From an uncultured bacterium (GTDB lineage: Bacteria; Verrucomicrobiota; Kiritimatiellia; RFP12; UBA1067), in contig CACZAK010000166.1 in NCBI GenBank assembly GCA_902779075.1, positions 1-23,287 on the forward strand: a DNA stretch of 23,287 nt, given 5' to 3'. The notes below the pieces were generated by a model. That model worked only from the letters and a program-made list of their open reading frames with translations, was not told where the DNA came from and ran no database searches. Of this stretch, positions 6,401-13,132 are shown piece by piece; position 1 is the first letter of the stretch, and every line of letters starts with the position of its first letter. The position numbers were made by a program, and so were the translations under genes.

Positions 6401-8179
6401 AACATGCAGGTGCGTTTCTCGTCGTATGAGGAATACTCCGCCATCGCGGCGACGAATGTCACGCCAAGCGCGTTCGTGCTGACGGGTGATCTTGCGCTCC
6501 CGGCTGGCGAGGGAGATCTCGACATGGCAGTGTTTTCGTTTGAATTCCCAGCGGGTACGATAATCGACCTCAACGGGCGAGTGCTCAAGCTTCCTGAGAC
6601 GATGATCGGCGGAACGAAGCCGTTCACTGTTACGTCGTCCGTGTCGGGCGGCGTTCTCGTGGCGGACATCGCCGGTACGGTTAACAATACGGCGATGACG
6701 CTGACTGGATACGTGAAGCTCCTCAAGGTCGGCGCGGGAACGTTCACGGCGACGAAGACTGGCCAGACATACATAGGCGGTACGGAGGTCACGAACGGCG
6801 TGTTGAAGTGCGGCACGTCGGGCACCAGCAATCCGTTCGGACCCATGCAAAATCCGCCGGAACTTATCGCCAATGGAAGCTTTGACGAGGATACCAGCGC
6901 CAACTGGTATGGCGCAAAGAACTGGTCTGCGTCACCTGGCAACTGGTGCGGACGCCAGCCGGCGGGAACTTACACGAGCAAGAAATTGTCTGTCGGCAAG
7001 TACGCCATGATAGGCGGAAGCCAGGTTAAGGCTGGCACGCCGGCGCAGTTCTGGCAGGACATAGCAATTACGAATCCGGGGCGCTATCGCTATTCGTTCG
7101 ACCATGCGAGGCGAAAGACGGATTACAGCCTTGATGTTGATGTCCTGCTTGTGCATGACGGCGTCGAGCAATTGCTGACGGTCGTGACCCCGATGACGGT
7201 TGATACCTTTACCAGAGCTGTAGGATATGTGGAAATCGCCGAGGCGGGGACGTACACGCTCAAGTTCAGATACCACAGGACCCCTTCCGATGCCACCGAG
7301 GCATATTACATGATTTTCGACAACGTGTCGTTTGTCCGTCTTTCTGATGTGAAGGTATCTGGAGCAGATGCCGTTTTGGACATGGATGGAAGAGGGGACT
7401 ACTATGACTACAACGTGATTCTCGATGATGCGATGCTCAGGAATACCAGGACGGATGTGGGAAATAACACGGCGATGATTGCGGCACTGCGCCTAGAAAA
7501 GGATTCGACATGGTATCTGGAACGGTCGTATGGCCTTATCGGCACTGGCTACCGGCTGGGCGAGGTTCACCTTGGCGGCAACACGCTTACCGCGAACATC
7601 GCATCGGGCAAGAGCTTCTTGGTCTGCAACATGACGTTTGACGAAGGGCGCGTGGAGATTCCCGTCACGACGGGCAGCCTTATTGTGGGCAGGTCGGGGA
7701 CGGCGGCAGCGAACCGTGAAATCGCCGCGACGAACGTTGACTTCTCCGTCGGATGCGCGTTGACGCTTTACGCGCCGATGGATGTTGGCGGTTATGAGGC
7801 GACATACGAGGGATCGAGCAACACGGGCATGCAGCCGCTGAACGTGTTCGGGACGTTCCGGCCCGTGACGTCCAACTACTACGGCTGCGTATTGCAGGAC
7901 GGCTCGACGCTCGACCTTTCCGGCTGGACGGGCGCGTGGCCGTGGAGCACGACTTCGGCGTTCACGTCGGGGAACAAGACCGTCACGTTCGCGGACGATG
8001 CGACGATCAAGGTGAAGCGCGGCGCGAAGGGCGGCAGGATCGTCTCGTGGGAGACGAAGCCGTCCAACTTCGACACGCTCGCCTTCGTGCGCGACCCCGC
8101 CGACGAACGCCGCTACAGGGTCGTCAAGAAGGACGATGGCGTGTACATTGTCAATGGCCTGACGATCATCGTGAGGTGA
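3500..8179 (+). CDS. Giant secreted repeat protein with carbohydrate-binding-like and autotransporter-associated repeats
   Basis: A 1559-aa exported protein. The signal peptide occupies about residues 1-38 (core SVVAVAIWAAAALPSFAA, cleavage before QN); an internal start at M11 is possible, but AAGGAG favours ATG 3500. Three related modules begin with CISNGDFE (about 40), NLIANADFE (about 490) and ELIANGSFD (about 1120). Each runs about 190 aa to a (F/I)DNVSF or IDNVNF motif and resembles galactose-binding-like beta-sandwiches (CBM4/9 or DUF642 type). Between them are beta-helical stretches and two autotransporter-associated strand repeats (about 447-482 and 1072-1106, pattern GQTYxGGTxVxxGxL). 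Blocks near residues 830 and 1450 (YGCxxQDGSTxDLS) also repeat. No C-terminal beta-barrel, LPXTG or PEP-CTERM anchor is visible. It starts the operon that includes glycoside hydrolases, so an adhesive or glycan-capturing surface role is inferred. Exact function unknown. Confidence 0.8.
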   Translation: MSDAAMNGSHMLCRGFVGRISVVAVAIWAAAALPSFAAQNCISNGDFESPVANYNHNTGYSYNSESGNGGKPTGWTLSPANHTGRVNEGTTRFGLLDLMGKYSMFLERRKADTAGTFTEAEQSFSVPAPGKYRLSLNCCNWAPENTYAHLNAFAQLIQPGGVVTNALKNFKPVSFDYGLEGIRSFAVDTETLTTYGAGNNYTLRFYATDKPSLDYAYNVIDNVNFSLRTLVLGVNETFATTFGLEPHDMELGADSTLTYAPTTATTEILGGKVTFATGAKLIFDMASASADAYVMRTGGIVLPEGESDPLDFIELANAGDYALSLIEDDKTVLIAKASAPVSVTWTGAGDPSSLLDADNWSAVPNASTLTITLGATADWRGLGTLAASPIATIDMNGNALTLSGLSSAEFTGAAITNSASGAAAVLTVDVAAGATNENKTVAILGNVRLVKEGVGGFKASKIGQTYWGGTAVNGGTLIAGVHGRFRPFGAGKNLIANADFEANGLPDTWSYRYTSAIPGTEIVGWTPSATSYTGLVNAYFYWTQYVTVANDPQYEWYGYALFFSNDRAAWQTFHVDEPGTYRFVFEYGPWIDTATYDRPPTTVTISGGGETQLTAVVTPVAEVGYRQFFADVEIVSADDYTLRFDAIGISGNRYIAFDNVSFAPKCEIAVGAGATLDMNGHEGYGMYSITVAGGGTLMNSGSEMTSEKIGFADVTFADNHVLQLTKLYPISGYGAAVASFDLGGKTNSVAIPTGKNFSVRDAEIKNGTFNVTSGGWLQIDGTGVDASTADFIVGSAFRANAPITVRNYTARYGANYNDGTAALNVLGTFTPETAYFYGCTMQDGSTIDLSAKSAAWSTASSFTTGKRVVDFAPDATVNIEVGDRELAIGDQVVSWTTKPPVEDNVLFVLVRNGAVSETQAFSVQTNGLFVKRAAEPAYATWDVGTSKWKFYTATDAEIADWEEGVTGNMQVRFSSYEEYSAIAATNVTPSAFVLTGDLALPAGEGDLDMAVFSFEFPAGTIIDLNGRVLKLPETMIGGTKPFTVTSSVSGGVLVADIAGTVNNTAMTLTGYVKLLKVGAGTFTATKTGQTYIGGTEVTNGVLKCGTSGTSNPFGPMQNPPELIANGSFDEDTSANWYGAKNWSASPGNWCGRQPAGTYTSKKLSVGKYAMIGGSQVKAGTPAQFWQDIAITNPGRYRYSFDHARRKTDYSLDVDVLLVHDGVEQLLTVVTPMTVDTFTRAVGYVEIAEAGTYTLKFRYHRTPSDATEAYYMIFDNVSFVRLSDVKVSGADAVLDMDGRGDYYDYNVILDDAMLRNTRTDVGNNTAMIAALRLEKDSTWYLERSYGLIGTGYRLGEVHLGGNTLTANIASGKSFLVCNMTFDEGRVEIPVTTGSLIVGRSGTAAANREIAATNVDFSVGCALTLYAPMDVGGYEATYEGSSNTGMQPLNVFGTFRPVTSNYYGCVLQDGSTLDLSGWTGAWPWSTTSAFTSGNKTVTFADDATIKVKRGAKGGRIVSWETKPSNFDTLAFVRDPADERRYRVVKKDDGVYIVNGLTIIVR

Positions 8180-8198
8180 TTTTGAAAAGGAAAGCGAG

Positions 8199-9692
8199 AT
8201 GAGGAAGTTCAACACGACAGGACCGTGCTTCCCTGACGAGCACTACATGCTGCCGGCGCTTGACCGGTTGCCGGGTATCCGCGAACTCGTCGCGGGCGGC
8301 AACTACTTCGTTGTGCACGCGCCGCGTCAGACCGGCAAGACGACGGCACTCAAGGCGCTTGTGCGTGAAATATATGCGAAAGGAGAGATGATTGCAGTAT
8401 ACTGCACGCTCGAGACCATTCAGAAACTTGTCGGATCGTATGAGACGGCAATGCGGGAGATTAGGCATCTTGTTCTGAAGAACGCGGGGATGTTTCGCGA
8501 ACTTGCACCCTTGGTGGCAGAGATCGGAGAATCAAAATCCAGTACGGGGATTTCAACGGCTGTAATGGATGCGATTCAGGCGCTTTGCGTCAAGTCGCCC
8601 AAGCCGATTGCAGTGTTTTTCGACGAGATTGATTGCCTTGTCGGTGATGTACTCGTTTCATTCCTTCGTCAGCTACGTGATGGATACATCAATCGCGATA
8701 TGATGCCGTTTCCGAAGTCGGTTGCACTCGTTGGGATGCTGGACGTTCGCGACTACAAGGCGCAGATCCGCCCCGACGGCGAGTCACTCGGGCAGATCAG
8801 CCCGTTCAACATCATCCGCAAGGATTTGCTGATTCCGAATTTCACGGAATCTGACATCGGTACGCTCTATGCGCAGCATACGGCGCCATGGCTCGTGAGT
8901 GCCATCGCCTGCGAATGCGTAGAGGAGATTCACGGATTTCGATACAATGAAACAATTACGGTCGCGGATGTTGAGGCGGCGAAAGAGGCAATTATCCGCA
9001 GACGTGACACGCACGTGGATTCACTCATGGAGCGCATGCGCGAACCGCGCGTGAGGCGCATCGTCGAGCCGTTGATCCTTGGCAACGAAACCGATCTGAC
9101 GGCGAACGACGATGACTGGCGCTTCATCACAGACCTCGGCCTTTTGCGCGTGGAAAGGGGGACGCTCGTTCCGGCGAATCCCATGTATGCCGAGATCATC
9201 GGACGCTACCTCTCACGCGGCGAACAGGACCGCATGATCCGCAGCGTTCCGGAGACGCCGTGGGTGAAGGACGACGGACTCGACATGGCGGGGCTCATGG
9301 CGGCTTTTCAGCAGTTCTGGCGCGAGAACTCCGGGGCGGACCGTGACATCATGGGCTACCGCGAGGCCGTGCCGCATCTCGTCCTCATGGCGTTCCTCCA
9401 GCGCGTCACGAACGGCGGCGGACACATCAACCGCGAGATGGCGCTCGGACAGGGCCGGCTTGACCTCTGCGTGGAGTTTCGTGGTGCGCGCTACGCGATT
9501 GAGGTGAAGACATCCGACAACTTCAAGGGCGAGGATTCATACAAGCAATGTGCAAAGTATCTCGATACCCTTAAACTCACCGAGGGATGGATGCCGATAT
9601 TCGATAAGTCGAAGACGAAGACGTGGAACGAGAAGATCTACATCCGCGACGAAACTTTCAACGGCAAGACCATCCACGTCCTCGGCTTGTGA
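8199..9692 (+). CDS. AAA-family ATPase with C-terminal PD-(D/E)XK nuclease-like domain, copy 1
   Basis: Cytoplasmic 497-aa protein of the AAA-like ATP-binding type that begins FNTTGPCFPDEHYMLP. Walker A is PRQTGKTT (42-49) and Walker B IAVFFDE (137-143). A winged-helix/linker region follows. The C-terminal PD-(D/E)XK-like core has GRLDL (419-423) and AIEVKTSD (E435, K437). Both active-site sets look intact. The gene lies 19 nt after the secreted repeat protein and 18 nt before GH10, with Shine-Dalgarno AAGGAAAGCGAG, so it is transcribed with them. It is a paralog of 11392-12912, nearly identical outside about residues 62-178. Compared with copy 2 it lacks three residues (Arg-Gly-Gln) just before PWLV at 230. 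Proteins of this architecture are abundant in gut bacteria and their cellular function is not established; defence, DNA processing or mobile behaviour are all possible. Confidence 0.82.
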   Translation: MRKFNTTGPCFPDEHYMLPALDRLPGIRELVAGGNYFVVHAPRQTGKTTALKALVREIYAKGEMIAVYCTLETIQKLVGSYETAMREIRHLVLKNAGMFRELAPLVAEIGESKSSTGISTAVMDAIQALCVKSPKPIAVFFDEIDCLVGDVLVSFLRQLRDGYINRDMMPFPKSVALVGMLDVRDYKAQIRPDGESLGQISPFNIIRKDLLIPNFTESDIGTLYAQHTAPWLVSAIACECVEEIHGFRYNETITVADVEAAKEAIIRRRDTHVDSLMERMREPRVRRIVEPLILGNETDLTANDDDWRFITDLGLLRVERGTLVPANPMYAEIIGRYLSRGEQDRMIRSVPETPWVKDDGLDMAGLMAAFQQFWRENSGADRDIMGYREAVPHLVLMAFLQRVTNGGGHINREMALGQGRLDLCVEFRGARYAIEVKTSDNFKGEDSYKQCAKYLDTLKLTEGWMPIFDKSKTKTWNEKIYIRDETFNGKTIHVLGL

Positions 9693-9710
9693 ATTTAAAG
9701 GAGAAATGCG

Positions 9711-11321
9711 ATGACTACTAGTAGTAAACATACAATCGTGAATGCCGCGCTTGCGGTCTCCGTCCTCATGGCGTCTGCGTCCGCTGCGCAGTTCCAGATG
9801 GACCGTTCGGTGATGAACGAGGCATATTGGAAGCTCTGGAACGACAAGGTGCAGGTGAAGATCGACGCCGACATCGAGAAGTACCGCAAGGCCGATGCGA
9901 TGGTGGAGGTGGCCGCGCCGGACGGCGCGGAGGTGAAGGTCGAGCAGCTCACCCACGCCTTCCACTTCGGCGCGTCGATCTTCAACTTCAACCAGCTCGG
10001 CACCAAGGAGCGCAACGACCGCTACAAGGCGCTGTGGCGCACGCTCTTCAACTCCGCGACGGTCCCGTTCTACTGGAAGACGCTTGAGCCAAAGATGGGC
10101 GCGCCGCGCTATTATGCGGCGAAGGAGGATTCCGAGGAATTCTGGAATGCGTGTCCGTCACCGGAACGCCAGCCGCACTGGAGACGTCCGCCGCCGGGCG
10201 ACATCATCGACTATCTGCGTCCGCTCGGCGTGCGCATCCACGGACACGTCCTCGTGTGGGCCAACTTCTACCAGAATCCGGCATGGCTGTGGTTCGAGGG
10301 CTGTCCCGACGACGAGAAGCTCGCGCTTGAGGAGGCGAGCGGCGTGAAGTTCCCGCGTTCCGGCGAGCAAGAGCGCCTTTCGCCTAAGGAGCAGAAGAGG
10401 TTCTCGAACCGTCTCCTGGATGCGGCGTGGGGCAAGGTGTTCGACAAGATGTCCGAGGAGGAGATCGTGGCGCTTGTGCCGACATATTTCAAGAACCTTG
10501 AAAAATACTACGAAAGCCACGTGCGCGACATCACGCGGCGTTTCGGAGACCGCGTCGATTCGTGGGACGTCGTGAACGAGTCCGCGGCGGTGTTCAAGCG
10601 GCTCGGCGGGAAGTCCGTGCGCGGGAAGCCGTTCGACAAGGCGCGCTACGGCGCGGATGGCGTCTGCGGGCAGCCCATGCCGGCGGACTACGCCTTCAAG
10701 GCGTTCAAGTGGGCGCAGGAGTCGTTACCGGAACGCGCCGTCCTCTCGATCAACGACTGGAACAAGTCGGCGACATACGTGAAGCAGATCGAGGACCTCC
10801 GCGCGCATGGCGCACGTGTCGGGATGATCGGTGCGCAGATGCACCTGATGAACCCAAAGGCGAGCGCCGAAATCGAGAAGAACGTCAGCCGTCAGCCAGA
10901 CGTGATTGCCAAGCGCTGCCGTCTCCTCTCGAAACCGGGGCTTCCGATTCACTGCTCGGAGATCACCGTCACGGCGCCGGACAGGACGAAGCGCGGCGAA
11001 ATGATCCAGGCGATCATCCTGCGCAACTTCTACCGTGCGTGGTTCTCCGTCGAGAAGATGGATGGCATCACCTGGTGGAACCTTGTTGACGACTGCGGTC
11101 TTTCCGGCGAACCCGTTCTCAGCGGAATCTTCACCCGCGACATGCAGCCCAAGGCTGCGTACTTCGCGATGGACGACCTCATCAACCGCGAGTGGAAGAC
11201 ACGGACGGTCGCGAAGGCGGCGAACGGCAATGTCGCTTTCCGCGGCTTCCGCGGCCGCTACCGCCTCACGTGGAAGGGCGCGGGCGGCAAGGAACAGACC
11301 AAGGTTGTCGAAGTGAAATGA
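9711..11321 (+). CDS. Secreted GH10 family glycoside hydrolase (endo-xylanase-like), divergent
   Basis: GH10 enzymes hydrolyse beta-1,4-xylan with retention. Seen in 536 aa: signal peptide about 1-26 (VSVLMASASA before AQ), FHFGASIFNF (strand 1/2 region), HGHVLVW (177-183), acid/base Glu290 in SWDVVNE, INDWN (347-351), GMIGAQMHL (371-379) and nucleophile Glu417 in IHCSEIT, then ITWWNLVDDCG. Two oddities: the His that normally follows LVW is Ala184, and the segment between LVW and DVVNE is about 60 residues longer than usual, so specificity may differ from ordinary xylan. AAAGGAG lies just before ATG 9711, 18 nt after the AAA gene. The family call is firm; the substrate is not. Confidence 0.88.
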   Translation: MTTSSKHTIVNAALAVSVLMASASAAQFQMDRSVMNEAYWKLWNDKVQVKIDADIEKYRKADAMVEVAAPDGAEVKVEQLTHAFHFGASIFNFNQLGTKERNDRYKALWRTLFNSATVPFYWKTLEPKMGAPRYYAAKEDSEEFWNACPSPERQPHWRRPPPGDIIDYLRPLGVRIHGHVLVWANFYQNPAWLWFEGCPDDEKLALEEASGVKFPRSGEQERLSPKEQKRFSNRLLDAAWGKVFDKMSEEEIVALVPTYFKNLEKYYESHVRDITRRFGDRVDSWDVVNESAAVFKRLGGKSVRGKPFDKARYGADGVCGQPMPADYAFKAFKWAQESLPERAVLSINDWNKSATYVKQIEDLRAHGARVGMIGAQMHLMNPKASAEIEKNVSRQPDVIAKRCRLLSKPGLPIHCSEITVTAPDRTKRGEMIQAIILRNFYRAWFSVEKMDGITWWNLVDDCGLSGEPVLSGIFTRDMQPKAAYFAMDDLINREWKTRTVAKAANGNVAFRGFRGRYRLTWKGAGGKEQTKVVEVK

Positions 11322-11375
11322 GCGGCTGAAAAACTTCGTGGAATTTCAGTATTCTCCACACGCCAACTGAAACTA

Positions 11376-11384
11376 TGATATACT
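11376..11384 (+). promoter_or_regulatory. Extended -10 promoter in front of AAA copy 2
   Basis: TGATATACT lies only 7 nt upstream of ATG 11392. No Shine-Dalgarno precedes this ATG, so the mRNA would be leaderless or nearly so. The 70-nt gap after GH10 otherwise shows only weak inverted repeats (GTGGA/TCCAC and CTGAAA/TTTCAG). Confidence 0.45.
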
Positions 11385-11391
11385 AATTGAC

Positions 11392-12912
11392 ATGGAGAAC
11401 ATTAAGAGGTTTAACACGACTGGCCCGTGCTTTCCTGATGAGCACTACATGCTGCCGGCGCTTGACCGGTTGCCGGGCATCCGCGAACTCGTCGCGGGCG
11501 GCAACTACTTCGTCGTACACGCGCCGCGTCAGACGGGCAAGACGACGGCACTTCAAGCACTTGTGCGTGAGATCAACGAGAAGGGCGACATGTTCGCCAT
11601 CTACTGTACGCTCGAGACGATGCAAAACGCGACGGACGTTGATGACACGATGATCAAGATTTGCAAACTGCTGCGACGAGTGGTTTTCGCCACCCCCGAA
11701 CTTGTCCATCGGCTTGGCAATCCCGATGTCGCATTGGCCATCAGTCAGGAATCGGGTTGGACGGTCACTGCAGTCTCTGACACGCTTGCGGCCCTCTGCC
11801 GGAAGGCGGGGAAGCCCGTCGTCGTTTTTTTTGACGAGGCCGATTGTCTCGTGGGAGATGTGCTGATATCCTTCCTCCGTCAGTTGCGCGATGGGTACGT
11901 AAACCGAAAACTGATTTCCTTCCCCAAGTCCATCGCACTCGTTGGGATGCTGGACGTGCGCGACTATAAGGCACAGATTCGCTCCGACGGCGAATCGCTC
12001 GGGCAGATCAGCCCGTTCAACATCATCCGCAAGGATTTGCTGATTCCGAATTTCACGGAATCTGACATCGGTACGCTCTATGCGCAGCATACGGCGCGCG
12101 GGCAGCCCTGGCTCGTGAACGCCATCGCCTGCGAGTGCGTCGAAGAGATACACGGTTCGCGCTACAGTGAGGCAATTACGGTCGCGGATGTCGAGGCTGC
12201 AAAAGAGGCAATTATCCGCAGACGTGATACGCACGTGGATTCACTCATGGAGCGTATGCGCGAACCGCGCGTGAGGCGCATAGTCGAGCCGTTGATACTC
12301 GGCAACGAAACAGAACTGACGGCGAACGACGACGATTGGCGCTTCATCACGGACCTCGGCCTTCTGCGCGTGGAAAGGGGGACGCTCGTTCCGGCGAATC
12401 CCATGTATGCGGAGATCATCGGACGCTACCTCTCGCGCGGCGAACAGGACCGCATGATCCGCAGCGTTCCGGAGACGCCGTGGGTGAAGGACGACGGACT
12501 CGACATGGCGGGGCTCATGGCGGCGTTTCAGCAGTTCTGGCGCGAGAACTCCGGGGCGGACCGTGACATCATGGGCTACCGCGAGGCCGTGCCGCATCTC
12601 GTCCTCATGGCGTTCCTCCAGCGTGTCACGAACGGCGGCGGACACATCAACCGCGAGATGGCGCTCGGACAGGGCCGGCTTGACCTCTGCGTGGAGTTTC
12701 GCGGCGCACGTTACGCGATTGAGGTGAAGACATCCGACAACTTCAAGGGCGAGGATTCGTACAAGCAATGTGCAAAGTATCTCGACGCCCTTAAACTCAC
12801 CGAAGGATGGATGCCGATATTCGATAAGTCGAAGACGAAGACGTGGGACGAGAAGATCTACACCCGTGACGAGGTGTTCGACGGCAAGACCATTCACGTT
12901 CTCGGGTTATGA
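11392..12912 (+). CDS. AAA-family ATPase with C-terminal PD-(D/E)XK nuclease-like domain, copy 2
   Basis: Paralog of the protein at 8199, 506 aa. It has the same domain order: N-terminal FNTTGPCFPDEHYMLP, Walker A PRQTGKTT (45-52), Walker B VVVFFDE ending near 149, and a C-terminal GRLDL plus AIEVKTSD nuclease-like core. It keeps the ARGQPWLVNAIA motif that is shortened in copy 1 and therefore looks like the more complete version. The stretch from about residue 64 to 180 differs strongly from copy 1, with about 60 residues unalignable by eye, whereas the rest is almost the same at both protein and DNA level. It is preceded by its own leaderless-type promoter and its stop overlaps by 4 nt the start of a broken GH2 gene. 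As with copy 1, the biological role is unknown; cytoplasmic, no signal peptide. Confidence 0.82.
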   Translation: MENIKRFNTTGPCFPDEHYMLPALDRLPGIRELVAGGNYFVVHAPRQTGKTTALQALVREINEKGDMFAIYCTLETMQNATDVDDTMIKICKLLRRVVFATPELVHRLGNPDVALAISQESGWTVTAVSDTLAALCRKAGKPVVVFFDEADCLVGDVLISFLRQLRDGYVNRKLISFPKSIALVGMLDVRDYKAQIRSDGESLGQISPFNIIRKDLLIPNFTESDIGTLYAQHTARGQPWLVNAIACECVEEIHGSRYSEAITVADVEAAKEAIIRRRDTHVDSLMERMREPRVRRIVEPLILGNETELTANDDDWRFITDLGLLRVERGTLVPANPMYAEIIGRYLSRGEQDRMIRSVPETPWVKDDGLDMAGLMAAFQQFWRENSGADRDIMGYREAVPHLVLMAFLQRVTNGGGHINREMALGQGRLDLCVEFRGARYAIEVKTSDNFKGEDSYKQCAKYLDALKLTEGWMPIFDKSKTKTWDEKIYTRDEVFDGKTIHVLGL

Positions 12913-13058
12913 GCGCTATGAAGAGACTGGCCATTCTCATTCTTGCGGCGACAACCCTTTACGCCGACACGTTCACGATTGAACGAAACGACCCGAGACG
13001 CCGTACGTTATGTCGCTTGACGGGAAGTGGAAGTACAACTGGGGCGGCTCATAGGTAG
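12909..13058 (+). pseudogene. Remnant of a secreted GH2-type glycoside hydrolase gene (N-terminus only)
   Basis: ATG 12909 overlaps the AAA stop (ATGA); an in-frame ATG follows at 12918. The frame encodes a signal peptide, MKRLAILILAATTLYA, then DTFTIERNDP, and continues as nonsense to TAG at 13056. In the +2 frame, 12995-13051 encodes ETPYVMSLDGKWKYNWGGS followed by TAG at 13052, which matches the start of GH2 beta-galactosidase-like sugar-binding domains (family pattern PYVMSLNGxWxFxW). So a frameshift near 12990 and loss of everything after about 45 residues left a fossil. The remaining 74 nt before the GH78 gene show a small TCACC/GGTGA hairpin and no further GH2 sequence. A translated 49-aa peptide cannot be excluded. 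Confidence 0.7.
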
Positions 13059-13132
13059 TCCTTTCACCATGTACAAGGTGATGAAATCCAGCAAAGGCAA
13101 ATTTTGACAATGCGTTCAAAAAGGAAAATGAA

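Noticed and set aside
13105..13132. TTGACA-like -35 upstream of the GH78 gene
   Set aside because: No -10 hexamer is present at 16-18 nt before the start codon. The match is probably chance in an AT-rich gap.
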